Below the pieces are notes generated by a model. It was given only the letters and a program-made list of their open reading frames with translations. It was not told the origin of the DNA and made no database searches. A stretch of 34,105 nucleotides of DNA, from NCBI GenBank assembly GCA_945957405.1, contig CAMFLL010000037.1:1-34105 (forward strand), in the 5' to 3' direction. Every line of letters starts with the position of its first letter. The stretch's first letter is position 1. Positions 26,676 to 33,247 of the stretch are shown in pieces. The stretch comes from an uncultured Mycolicibacterium sp. Lineage in GTDB: Bacteria > Actinomycetota > Actinomycetes > Mycobacteriales > Mycobacteriaceae. The position numbers and the translations under genes were made by a program.

Positions 26676-27238
26676 CGGGTCGCCTTTGCCTTCGCCTTGA
26701 GGGTGGCCTGGTATCTGCGCCGTTGCTCGGCCGCCATGGCCTCGGCCTTGGCCATCCGTTCGATCATCGGTGCACGCCAGCAGTGACAGATGGCCAGCGC
26801 CAGCGCGTCGGCCGCGTCGGCGGGGGTCGGTTTGGCCTGCAGCGCAAGGATTTTGGTGACCATGGTGGTGACCTGCGCCTTGTCCGCCCGCCCGTTGCCG
26901 GTGACGGCGGCTTTGACCTCACTGGGGGTGTGGAAGTAGACGTCGATGTCACGTCGGGCCGCGGCCAGGGCGATCACACCGCCGGCCTGACCGGTACCCA
27001 TCGCGGTGTTCGCATTCTGGTTGGAGAACACCCGCTCGATGGCCACGACATCGGGCTTGTGGGTGTCCATCCAGTACTCGACGGTGTCGCTGATCACCAG
27101 CAGCCGCTTCTGCAGCGGCTCGTCGGGCGGCGTGCGCACGACGTCGACATCGAGGGCTGTCACATGCCGGCCTCGGCCACTCTCGATCACCGACAAACCG
27201 CAGCGCGTCAGCCCGGGATCGACTCCCATCACGCGCAC
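26672..27238 (-). CDS. ruvC: crossover junction endodeoxyribonuclease RuvC
   Basis: 188 residues from GTG 27238 ([11 protein letters not shown]); ATG 27229 at codon four is an alternative, but the GTG form matches mycobacterial RuvC. The resolvase cuts Holliday junctions symmetrically. Catalytic acids are visible: D7 in VDPG, E68 in VAIERVF, and the C-terminal pair in [31 protein letters not shown] and [21 protein letters not shown] are the expected DNA-binding segments. The C-terminal 25 residues are basic and disordered-looking ([14 protein letters not shown]). First gene of the ruvCAB operon; stop overlaps the ruvA start. Confidence 0.96.
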   Translation of the reverse strand: MRVMGVDPGLTRCGLSVIESGRGRHVTALDVDVVRTPPDEPLQKRLLVISDTVEYWMDTHKPDVVAIERVFSNQNANTAMGTGQAGGVIALAAARRDIDVYFHTPSEVKAAVTGNGRADKAQVTTMVTKILALQAKPTPADAADALALAICHCWRAPMIERMAKAEAMAAEQRRRYQATLKAKAKATR

Positions 27239-27317
27239 TCGTCCACCCTTCGTCCCGAACAGCTGTTCGATACCCTAGCGCGAGCGGCGGACAGGTCCGC
27301 TCAGGGACACGCTCACA

Positions 27318-27773
27318 TCAGGAACTCTCCTCCGCGGCGTCGGGCAGGGCCACCGCGGCATAGCGTTCGACGAAACCCTCTCCGTCACATCCGTGGTAGG
27401 TGCAGACGCGGCCCTCGAGATCGATGGCCCATCGCACCACACCCGCCCGCCAGGCCGCCGCCGCGAATTCGGGGAAGCTGGTCCGCCCGGCCTGATCGGC
27501 GCGCAGCGCGGCGATCAGTGCCGCCTCGTCGAACGACGGCACCTCGGCCGCGCCCGTCAACAATGGCACACCCTGCTCGACGACGGGCCCGAGCTGGGTC
27601 CAGTACGTGCTCTGCATCGACGGCAACTGCCATTCGTTACGCCGCACGCCGGCCTGTCGCATCGCCTCCGCCAGGTACGGAAACCCGGCTTCTGCAGGAC
27701 GATTTGCGATTCCGCGCCGCTGGGCGGCGTGCAGGTTAGTGATCCGTTCGCTGACGTCATTGCTCGATCCCAT
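27318..27773 (-). CDS. DUF1398 family protein
   Basis: 151 residues from ATG 27773. The C-terminal half has the DUF1398 pattern: SFPEFAAAAWRAGVVRWAID, then LEGRVCTYHGCDGEGFVERYAAV (about 100-142). DUF1398 proteins (enterobacterial YcgX type and phage relatives) have no known activity. There is no Shine-Dalgarno sequence; a TATATA -10 hexamer ends eight bases before the ATG, so the mRNA is probably leaderless. The gene is divergent from a MarR regulator 51 bases away, and the shared region is full of TTGACAA half-sites, one of which covers the start codon, so tight repression is expected. Composition is similar to its neighbours. Family fairly sure, role unknown. Confidence 0.82.
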   Translation of the reverse strand: MGSSNDVSERITNLHAAQRRGIANRPAEAGFPYLAEAMRQAGVRRNEWQLPSMQSTYWTQLGPVVEQGVPLLTGAAEVPSFDEAALIAALRADQAGRTSFPEFAAAAWRAGVVRWAIDLEGRVCTYHGCDGEGFVERYAAVALPDAAEESS

Positions 27774-27784
27774 ATTGACAATAT
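27772..27784. promoter_or_regulatory. palindrome over the DUF1398 start codon
   Basis: ATATTGACAATAT is a perfect 13-base palindrome with a single central base. It contains the same TTGACAA half-site as the larger palindrome 20 bases away and covers the DUF1398 ATG, so regulator bound here would block a leaderless start. Confidence 0.5.
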
Positions 27785-27811
27785 ATAGTCGTATTGACAA
27801 CACATTGTCAA
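27782..27811 (-). promoter_or_regulatory. near-consensus promoter for DUF1398
   Basis: On the minus strand TTGACA (27811-27806) and TATATA (27787-27782) are 18 bases apart, one of the strongest promoter matches in the window. The -35 lies within the MarR-type palindrome. On the plus strand TTGCTC (27760-27765) and TATAGT (27784-27789), also 18 bases apart, could serve marR. Confidence 0.65.
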
Positions 27812-27812
27812 T
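27793..27812. promoter_or_regulatory. MarR-type operator
   Basis: ATTGACAA-CACA-TTGTCAAT is a perfect 20-base palindrome in the 51-base gap between the divergent DUF1398 and marR genes. It overlaps the -35 of the DUF1398 promoter and the likely transcription start of marR. Location and symmetry point to autoregulation by the adjacent MarR protein. Confidence 0.7.
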
Positions 27813-27824
27813 TAGGGAGATGCG

Positions 27825-28250
27825 ATGGCCCAGGATTTTCCGGCACTGGTCGCCGACGTCTACGAACTCGCGGGCGCCCTGCGCAGGCTCGGGGAGACCA
27901 CCGCGGCCACCGAAGGCCAGACCCAGGCCCGATGGCAACTGCTGAGCGCGATCTCCACCGGCGACATGACGGTGCCCAGGGCCGCTCGCCGCCTGGGTGT
28001 GACCAGGCAGGCGGTCCAACGGGTGGCCAACGACCTCACGTCGGACGGGTTGACGCAGTTCGACGAGAATCCGGACCACCGCTCGTCACCACTGCTGACG
28101 CTGACCCCAAGCGGCGATGCCGTCCTGGCGGCCATCAACCGCCGCGCCGCGACCCAGAACCGGGTGCTGGCCCGCCGTATCGGGCCCGACACCCTGGCGG
28201 CACTGTCGGCAGGTGTCGGCGAACTGATCGACGCGGTCGACGGGCTCTGA
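27825..28250 (+). CDS. MarR family transcriptional regulator
   Basis: 141 residues from ATG 27825, with AGGGAGA a few bases upstream. Winged helix-turn-helix region at about 45-75 (TVPRAARRLGVTRQAVQRVANDL as recognition helix area), then a wing with NPDHRSSPLLTLTPSGDAVL, and N- and C-terminal helices for dimerisation. MarR dimers bind palindromes of about 16-20 bases near their own promoter, and such a palindrome is present just upstream. The divergent DUF1398 gene is the obvious target. The ligand is unknown. The stop is directly adjacent to the stop of the convergent tetR gene (28250/28251), with no room for a terminator. Confidence 0.9.
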   Translation: MAQDFPALVADVYELAGALRRLGETTAATEGQTQARWQLLSAISTGDMTVPRAARRLGVTRQAVQRVANDLTSDGLTQFDENPDHRSSPLLTLTPSGDAVLAAINRRAATQNRVLARRIGPDTLAALSAGVGELIDAVDGL

Positions 28251-28853
28251 TCAGGATCGGCCGGCGACCGGCATCCGCGGACGCAGCTCGACACCGCGGT
28301 ACTGCGCCCCGAGCGTACGGCCGGCGACCAGGAGCGGCTCGGTGCTGCGCAGCGTCCGGGCCAGCACGAACGCGCCCTCCAGCGCGCCGATCAGGGCTAC
28401 CGCGACATCCCGGTCCTGCGGCTTTTCGAGGCCCCGCGCGGTGAAGTAGCCCGTCGCGCCGTCGAGCCAGCCGGCGAACACCGCCGCCGTGGTCTGGCGC
28501 AGCTCCTCGACGGTGTCGGCGACTTCGGCCGCCACCGAGGCGACGGGACACATGTTCGCGTATCCCATGGTGGCCATGTCCTCGGCGGCCTGTTCGAACG
28601 CCGCCGTGATGGCGTCACCCAGATCGGCGTGCGGGTCGATCAGGGCCGGGATCAGCATGCCGTACGCGGTGCCCGCGTTGATCAGCGCCTCGCGGGCGAT
28701 CTGCACCTTCCCCTGCGGAAAGTGGTGGTACAGCGACCCGATGGGCGCGCCGGACGCGGCGACGATGTCCTTCATGCCGACGGCCGCATAGCCGCGGTGC
28801 CGCATCAGTTCGGCCGCCGCGGTCAGGATCGCCTCTTTCGTCGTCCTTGCCAT
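28251..28853 (-). CDS. TetR/AcrR family regulator (LmrA/YxaF-like)
   Basis: 200 residues from ATG 28853. N-terminal helix-turn-helix at about 26-47 (VGMKDIVAASGAPIGSLYHHFPQGKVQI); the recognition segment GAPIGSLYHHFPQGK is the form seen in the LmrA/YxaF branch. The ligand-binding half includes MCPVASVAAEVAD (about 104-116) and a helix with VAVALIGALEGAFVLART, again typical of this branch. It diverges from an alpha/beta hydrolase gene, and the 63-base gap contains CTAGAA-type inverted repeats, so it probably represses both itself and the hydrolase. Ligand unknown. Confidence 0.92.
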   Translation of the reverse strand: MARTTKEAILTAAAELMRHRGYAAVGMKDIVAASGAPIGSLYHHFPQGKVQIAREALINAGTAYGMLIPALIDPHADLGDAITAAFEQAAEDMATMGYANMCPVASVAAEVADTVEELRQTTAAVFAGWLDGATGYFTARGLEKPQDRDVAVALIGALEGAFVLARTLRSTEPLLVAGRTLGAQYRGVELRPRMPVAGRS

Positions 28854-28873
28854 CTCCGCCTCCTCCCGTCACA

Positions 28874-28905
28874 CTAGAGCATACGTTCTAGAATCACCGT
28901 TCTAG
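28874..28905. promoter_or_regulatory. TetR operator with three half-sites
   Basis: CTAGAG (28874-28879), TTCTAGAA (28886-28893) and TTCTAG (28900-28905) form two overlapping 18-base inverted repeats that share the middle element; the right one is perfect (CTAGAA-N6-TTCTAG), the left has one mismatch. A TAGAAT -10-like hexamer (28889-28894) lies inside. The site lies in the 63-base gap between the divergent tetR and hydrolase genes. Confidence 0.65.
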
Positions 28906-28916
28906 TGGAGGATGAA

Positions 28917-29750
28917 GTGAATACCGTCGAGATTCCCGCCGGCACCATCGAATACCGCGACGCAGGCGACCCGGCCGGCCCGCCCGTGGTGCTGCTGCAC
29001 GGGCTGCTGATGAACGACGCGCAGTGGGACCTCGTGCTGCCACTGCTGCCCAGCGGGTTTCGCTATGTACTGCCCGTGCTGCCGATCGGTGGTCACCGCG
29101 TGCCCATGCGCCCCGATGCCGACCTGACCATGCCCGGCATGGTCGGCATCGTCGCGGACATCCTCGATGCACTCGATCTGACCGACGTGACGCTGGTGGT
29201 CACGGACTGGGGCGGCCCGTTGTTCCTCACCGATGTCGGCCGCGACAAACGGGTCGCCCGAATGGTGATCTGTCCGTCCGAGGCGTTCGACAACTTCCCG
29301 CCGGGGCTGCCGGGCAAGATCACCTGGCTGGCCACGCGCACCACGGGGACCGTGAAACTGGCCATGCAACAGCTGCGGGTGCCGTGGTTGCGCCGCCGGT
29401 GGTTCATGTTCGGTCTGATGGCGAAAAATCCCATCCCGCAACCGATCATCGACAGGTGGATGGCGGCCGGCATCGCCGACCGGGCGATCCGGCGCGACCT
29501 GATCTCCTACGCCAGGACGAAGTTCGACAAGGCCGACCTGGTCCGCGCCACCAACCGGCTCGCGGAATTCGAGGGCGATGTCCTGGTGCTGTGGAGCCGC
29601 AACAGCGTGATGCCCGCGGCACACGCCCGACGATTGGCGGACCTGACCGGAGGGCGGCTGCGCTATGTCGACGATGCTCGGGTCCTGCTCATGCTCGACC
29701 AACCCGAGCAAACCGCCCGGGAGATCGGCACCTTCCTGACGGGCACCTGA
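28917..29750 (+). CDS. alpha/beta hydrolase, haloalkane dehalogenase/epoxide hydrolase-like
   Basis: 277 residues from GTG 28917, five bases after GGAGG (28907-28911); the upstream GTG at 28905 overlaps the ribosome site. VVLLHGLLMNDAQW (24-37) gives the oxyanion region and VTDWGGPLFL puts Asp97 at the nucleophile position, the arrangement of haloalkane dehalogenases and epoxide hydrolases. A cap domain follows (about 135-215). The C-terminal end, where the general-base His is normally found before a PE motif, reads DDARVLLMLDQPEQ, without His. I recall a mycobacterial subgroup with this ending, so it may be a family trait, but dehalogenase activity should not be assumed. Expression is probably controlled by the divergent TetR through the operator just upstream. 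Substrate unknown. Confidence 0.85.
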   Translation: MNTVEIPAGTIEYRDAGDPAGPPVVLLHGLLMNDAQWDLVLPLLPSGFRYVLPVLPIGGHRVPMRPDADLTMPGMVGIVADILDALDLTDVTLVVTDWGGPLFLTDVGRDKRVARMVICPSEAFDNFPPGLPGKITWLATRTTGTVKLAMQQLRVPWLRRRWFMFGLMAKNPIPQPIIDRWMAAGIADRAIRRDLISYARTKFDKADLVRATNRLAEFEGDVLVLWSRNSVMPAAHARRLADLTGGRLRYVDDARVLLMLDQPEQTAREIGTFLTGT

Positions 29751-29763
29751 GCGTGCGATCGGT

Positions 29764-29788
29764 GATACTGAACGGCACGTACAGTATC
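29764..29788. promoter_or_regulatory. TetR operator upstream of the second tetR gene
   Basis: GATACTG-A-ACG-GCA-CGT-A-CAGTATC is a 25-base palindrome with one mismatched pair and a three-base centre. It lies 16 bases before the tetR start codon at 29805, consistent with autorepression. Its half-site ACTGAACG is related to the ACTGTACG half-site at 30443-30460. Confidence 0.7.
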
Positions 29789-29804
29789 GAGATCCGAGGT
29801 GACG

Positions 29805-30374
29805 ATGGCTCCCGGCCGGCCCCGCAGCGAGCAAACCAGGTCCGCCGTCGTGCGAGCGACCTCAGAACTGTTGCAGGAGATCGGCTTACGCGCCATGACG
29901 ACGGAGCAGATCGCCGCCCGCAGCGGCGCCAGCAAGGCGACCATCTACAAGTGGTGGCCCAACAAGTACGGCGTCGCCATCGACGCGTTCCGCACCGAGT
30001 TGCTGGCCGACTCACCGGATCCGGACACCGGCTCGACGCGACAGGATCTGACGGTGTGGCTGCGCGGGCTGTGCCACTTCTACAGCGGGCCGAGCGGGCG
30101 CGTGTACGCCCAGTTGGTCGGTGAGGCGCAATTCGACCCCGAGGTCGCCGCGGAACTGCGCGACGGACTGGTCCAGTCTCGGCGGGCGCAACTGACCGCG
30201 ATCTGGGACCGCGGCGTGGCGCGCGGCGAACTTCGCGCCGACGTCGACAGCGACACCGCCCTGGATCTGTTGATCGGCCCCGTCCTGTACCGCTTCGTCA
30301 CCGGTCACTCGGCCGTGGATGACAGCGCCGCCGACACCATCATCGACACCGCGCTGCGTGGGCTGGCGCACTGA
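29805..30374 (+). CDS. TetR/AcrR family regulator
   Basis: 189 residues from ATG 29805; the GTG at 29799 belongs to the GAGGTG ribosome site. The helix-turn-helix occupies about 29-50 (MTTEQIAARSGASKATIYKWWPNKYGVAID), with the ATIYKWWPNK recognition segment of the TetR_C_16/AcrR-like branch. The C-terminal half (GPVLYRFVTGH near the end) fits this large actinobacterial group with typical length. A 25-base palindrome precedes the gene, and a related palindrome precedes the small secreted protein gene 100 bases downstream. It therefore probably represses itself and the secreted protein gene. Ligand unknown. Confidence 0.92.
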   Translation: MAPGRPRSEQTRSAVVRATSELLQEIGLRAMTTEQIAARSGASKATIYKWWPNKYGVAIDAFRTELLADSPDPDTGSTRQDLTVWLRGLCHFYSGPSGRVYAQLVGEAQFDPEVAAELRDGLVQSRRAQLTAIWDRGVARGELRADVDSDTALDLLIGPVLYRFVTGHSAVDDSAADTIIDTALRGLAH

Positions 30375-30379
30375 CCGTT

Positions 30380-30399
30380 GCGGTGATCGATGTCACCGC
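30380..30399. promoter_or_regulatory. GTGA-N6-TCAC inverted repeat after tetR
   Basis: GCGGTGA-TCGATG-TCACCGC has perfect seven-base arms and begins six bases after the tetR stop. It can be read as a short terminator stem or as a CRP-like site (GTGA-N6-TCAC) for the secreted protein gene 75 bases further on. There is no T-tract. Confidence 0.4.
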
Positions 30400-30442
30400 G
30401 CAATGCGGACTACCCGACGGCCGCGGACCGCTGATTATTTCG

Positions 30443-30460
30443 AAACTGTACGTTCAGTTT
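30443..30460. promoter_or_regulatory. TetR-type operator upstream of the secreted protein gene
   Basis: AAACTG-T-ACGT-T-CAGTTT is an 18-base palindrome with one mismatched pair, ending 14 bases before the start codon at 30475. It shares the ACTG(A/T)ACG half-site with the operator of the neighbouring tetR gene (29764-29788), but with a closer half-site spacing. Confidence 0.6.
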
Positions 30461-30474
30461 TGAAGGAGAAACCC

Positions 30475-30741
30475 ATGACCATCCGCATCCTCCGCATCGT
30501 GACTCCGGCACTCGCCGCCGGGGCGGCCGCGGCCGCGATCGCCGTCGCACCAGTCGCGTCTGCTGCCGATCAGTCTCATCTGGCCTGCAGCTATCAGACC
30601 CCCGGCAACAGCCAGTGTGAGACGCCGGGCAACGCCCAACTCACCGCCACTCCGCAGGACCTCCCCTACCAGCCGCAATACCCGTTCCTGCTCGGCGCAC
30701 TCGTCATCGACCACCACGGCTCGAGCCACGGTATTCGCTGA
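30475..30741 (+). CDS. small secreted protein, function unknown
   Basis: 88 residues from ATG 30475, with GGAGAA (30465-30470) four bases upstream. A Sec signal peptide is clear: MTIRILRIV, an Ala-rich hydrophobic core (about 10-28) and an ASA cleavage site before AADQSH, leaving a mature protein of about 58 residues. The mature part has two cysteines and two short TPGN repeats (CSYQTPGNSQCETPGNAQL), followed by a Pro/Tyr/Gln-rich stretch (DLPYQPQYPF) and a His-containing end. Short secreted proteins with TPGNxQ motifs are common in mycobacteria, but their role is unknown to me. A palindrome lies just before the ribosome site, and the preceding TetR gene is the likely regulator. Confidence 0.8.
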   Translation: MTIRILRIVTPALAAGAAAAAIAVAPVASAADQSHLACSYQTPGNSQCETPGNAQLTATPQDLPYQPQYPFLLGALVIDHHGSSHGIR

Positions 30742-30783
30742 CGGCCGGGCACTCCTGTGAATGCCCTGTGAGACCCCCGGCCG
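30742..30783 (+). terminator. possible hairpin after the secreted protein gene
   Basis: CGGCCGGG directly after the stop codon and CCCGGCCG (30776-30783) are complementary across a 26-base loop. The stem is GC-rich but the loop is long and no T-tract follows. It may end transcription before the acyl-CoA ligase gene. Confidence 0.3.
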
Positions 30784-30828
30784 GATGCGAGACTGCCCTG
30801 GAGACAGTTTCGAAGCCGGGGGGCTCAC

Positions 30829-32388
30829 ATGCGTCTGCACGACTATTTTGACTACCACGCGCGTGAGCAGCCGCAGGCGTGCTTCGCCGAGTTCGGTGAC
30901 CGCTCCCTGAGCTGGGGGCAGGCCCGGTGCGAGGTGCACCGGATCGCCAACGGGCTGACCCGCTCCGGCGTGCGCCCCGGTGAGCGTGTTGCCGTGCTGG
31001 CCAAGAACTGCATCGAGTACGCGCTGTTCTATTACGCCGCAGCGAAATCCGGTGCAGTGCCGGTGCCGCTCAATTACCGTCTCACGGCGCCGGAGTGGCG
31101 CGTCATCCTCGACGATGCCGGGCCGGTGCTGCTGATCGCCCGCGGCGATCTGGTGGACGCCGTGGCGGCGCTGCGAACCGCACAGCCGGGGATCCGCACC
31201 TGGGTGGCCCTCGATGCCCGGGCCCCCGAAGGATGGGTCGCTTACCCCGACTGGCTTGCCGATTCACCCGACTCCGCACCCGCGCACGTGGCCGCACCCG
31301 ACGATGACGCCTACCAGATGTACACCAGTGGCACGACCGGCAGGCCCAAGGGGGCGGTGGTGACGCATGCCGCGGCCTGCGCCAACGCCGACCAGGTCAA
31401 CGCGACCGTCCGATTGAACCCGGAGGACCGTTTCCTGCTCAGTGCGCCGATGTACCACGCCGCGGCAGGTATCAATCTGCTTGTCGTCGTGCGCCAAGGC
31501 GCAACGCTGGTCATCATGGAGGACTTCGACCCCGTGGCGGTGGTGGATGCGTTGTCGACTCGGCGCATCACCGCGACGGTGTTGGTGCCGGCCATGATCC
31601 AGGCCTGCCTTGTGCAAGCGCCCGACGCCGCCGAGCGCTCGTACCCGACGCTGCGCTACATCGCCTACGGCGCCTCACCGATCGCCGTCGAGACCCTGCG
31701 GCACGCGATGGATGTCTTCGGCTGCGATTTCATCCAAGGCTTCGGAATGACTGAATGCACAGCTGTCGCAACGGTATTGACGTTCGACGACCACCGTCGC
31801 GCCATGGCAGGCGAACCTGGGCTGCTGCTGTCAGCCGGTCGGCCGCTACCGGGCACCGACGTCAGGGTGGTCGACCCCGACGACCATGACCTCGGCGTCG
31901 GCGACATCGGCGAGGTGCTGGTGCGCGGTCCGCAGGTGATGAAGGGCTACTGGGGCCTGCCCGAAGCCACCGAACGCACGCTGGCCGGCGGCTGGCTGCA
32001 CACCGGAGATGCCGGGCGGCTGGACGCCGACGGATACCTCTACGTCGAGGACCGGATCAAGGACATGATCGTCTCCGGCGGCGAGAACATCTATCCGCGC
32101 GAGGTGGAGAACGCCCTGTTCGACCATCCCGCGATCGCCGATGCCGCCGTCATCGGCATTCCCGACGAACAGTGGGGTGAGACGGTCAAGGCGGTGGTGG
32201 TGCTACGGGGTGGGCACGAGGTCGACGAGGTAGGGCTCATCGAGTTCTGCCGGATCCGGCTCGCCGGGTTCAAATGCCCCCGGTCGATCGACGTCGTCGC
32301 CGAATTGCCCCGCAACCCGAGCGGCAAAGTCCTGAAAAAGGAGCTCCGCGAGCCGTACTGGCGAGGGCACCGCCGCCGGGTGGGCTGA
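30829..32388 (+). CDS. acyl-CoA synthetase (FadD-like, ANL superfamily)
   Basis: 519 residues from ATG 30829, five bases after a run of six G. It activates a carboxylic acid as acyl-AMP and passes it to CoA. ATP-binding P-loop YTSGTTGRPKG is at 165-175, the A5 region QGFGMTECTAVA, the hinge segment LHTGDAGRLDADGYLYVEDRIKDMIVSGGENIYPREVE, and the catalytic Lys is K500 in NPSGKVLKK. Domain layout and length match medium/long-chain fatty-acyl or aromatic-acid CoA ligases; chain length preference is not readable. No other fatty-acid degradation genes adjoin it. It ends one base before the stop of the convergent yebC gene. Confidence 0.93.
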   Translation: MRLHDYFDYHAREQPQACFAEFGDRSLSWGQARCEVHRIANGLTRSGVRPGERVAVLAKNCIEYALFYYAAAKSGAVPVPLNYRLTAPEWRVILDDAGPVLLIARGDLVDAVAALRTAQPGIRTWVALDARAPEGWVAYPDWLADSPDSAPAHVAAPDDDAYQMYTSGTTGRPKGAVVTHAAACANADQVNATVRLNPEDRFLLSAPMYHAAAGINLLVVVRQGATLVIMEDFDPVAVVDALSTRRITATVLVPAMIQACLVQAPDAAERSYPTLRYIAYGASPIAVETLRHAMDVFGCDFIQGFGMTECTAVATVLTFDDHRRAMAGEPGLLLSAGRPLPGTDVRVVDPDDHDLGVGDIGEVLVRGPQVMKGYWGLPEATERTLAGGWLHTGDAGRLDADGYLYVEDRIKDMIVSGGENIYPREVENALFDHPAIADAAVIGIPDEQWGETVKAVVVLRGGHEVDEVGLIEFCRIRLAGFKCPRSIDVVAELPRNPSGKVLKKELREPYWRGHRRRVG

Positions 32389-32389
32389 C

Positions 32390-33145
32390 CTAGTCTTCGT
32401 CGAGTTGCGCCGCCACGTCGTCGGGGATGTCGACGTTGGAGTAGACGTCCTGGACGTCGTCGCTGTCCTCGAGCGCATCGATGAGCTTCAGCACCTTGCG
32501 CGCGCCGTCGAGGTCGACGGGCACCGAGACCGACGGCTGGAAACTCGCCTCGGCCGAGTCGTAGTCGATGCCGGCGTCCTGCAGGGCGGTCCGCACGGCC
32601 ACCAGGTCGGTGGGTTCGGAGATGATCTCGAAAGAGTCGCCGAGGTCGTTGACTTCCTCGGCGCCCGCTTCGAGCACCGCGAGCAGCAGATCGTCTTCGG
32701 AAAGGCCGTTCTTCTCGAGCGTCACCACACCCTTGCGCGAGAACAGGTAGGACACCGAGCCGGGATCGGCCATGTTGCCACCGTTACGGGTCATCGCGAC
32801 GCGCACCTCACCAGCCGCACGGTTGCGGTTGTCGGTCAGGCATTCGATGAGCACCGCGACACCGTTGGGTCCGTACCCCTCGTACATGATGGTCTGCCAG
32901 TCGGCGCCGCCGGCTTCTTCACCGGCGCCGCGCTTACGGGCGCGTTCGATGTTGTCGTTGGGCACCGACGTCTTCTTGGCCTTCTGGATCGCGTCATAGA
33001 GCGTCGGGTTGCCGGCCGGGTCACCGCCGCCAGTACGGGCCGCGACCTCGATGTTCTTGATCAGTCGGGCAAATTCCTTGCCGCGGCGCGCGTCCTTGAC
33101 GGCCTTCTGATGCTTGGTGGTGGCCCACTTGGAATGGCCGCTCAT
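32390..33145 (-). CDS. yebC: YebC/PmpR family protein (TACO1-like)
   Basis: 251 residues from ATG 33145. The family opening [23 protein letters not shown] is complete, followed by the RAxxAGxxxPxN-type segment ([19 protein letters not shown]) and [22 protein letters not shown]. These proteins have been described as transcriptional regulators and, more recently, as ribosome-associated factors that relieve stalling at proline runs. The gene corresponds to Rv2603c and keeps its place next to pdxT. The 40 bases before it are a tandem 20-base duplication that repeats the AGAGGT ribosome site and creates two mini-ORFs ending on this start codon. Identification is secure; molecular role in mycobacteria is less so. 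Confidence 0.95.
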   Translation of the reverse strand: MSGHSKWATTKHQKAVKDARRGKEFARLIKNIEVAARTGGGDPAGNPTLYDAIQKAKKTSVPNDNIERARKRGAGEEAGGADWQTIMYEGYGPNGVAVLIECLTDNRNRAAGEVRVAMTRNGGNMADPGSVSYLFSRKGVVTLEKNGLSEDDLLLAVLEAGAEEVNDLGDSFEIISEPTDLVAVRTALQDAGIDYDSAEASFQPSVSVPVDLDGARKVLKLIDALEDSDDVQDVYSNVDIPDDVAAQLDED

Positions 33146-33165
33146 GCAGGTACTACCTCTTTCAT
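33142..33165 (-). CDS. mini-ORF 2 upstream of yebC (7 codons)
   Basis: Starts at ATG 33165, nine bases after the first AGAGGT, and encodes MKEVVPA before TGA. The stop overlaps the yebC ATG as ATGA (33145-33142), the geometry of translational coupling. A ribosome finishing here would be placed on the yebC start. Translation is unproven. Confidence 0.35.
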   Translation of the reverse strand: MKEVVPA

Positions 33166-33194
33166 AAACCGCGGACCTCTTTCATAAACAGCGG
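33155..33194 (-). repeat. tandem 20-base duplication in the yebC leader
   Basis: Positions 33155-33174 and 33175-33194 are two adjacent 20-base units that differ at one position (C/A at 33170 versus 33190). On the minus strand each unit carries TTTATGAAAGAGGT, so both an ATG and an AGAGGT ribosome-site sequence are doubled. The second AGAGGT lies nine bases before the yebC ATG. Confidence 0.9.
33162..33185 (-). CDS. mini-ORF 1 upstream of yebC (7 codons)
   Basis: Starts at ATG 33185 and encodes MKEVRGL before TGA. The stop shares ATGA (33165-33162) with the start of mini-ORF 2. No ribosome site is seen in front of it. It may simply result from the 20-base duplication; translation is unproven. 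Confidence 0.3.
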   Translation of the reverse strand: MKEVRGL

Positions 33195-33247
33195 ACGCCG
33201 AGCCGGCGCCAAAGTCCGACCAACCAGTCTACGTGGACGTTTATGAC

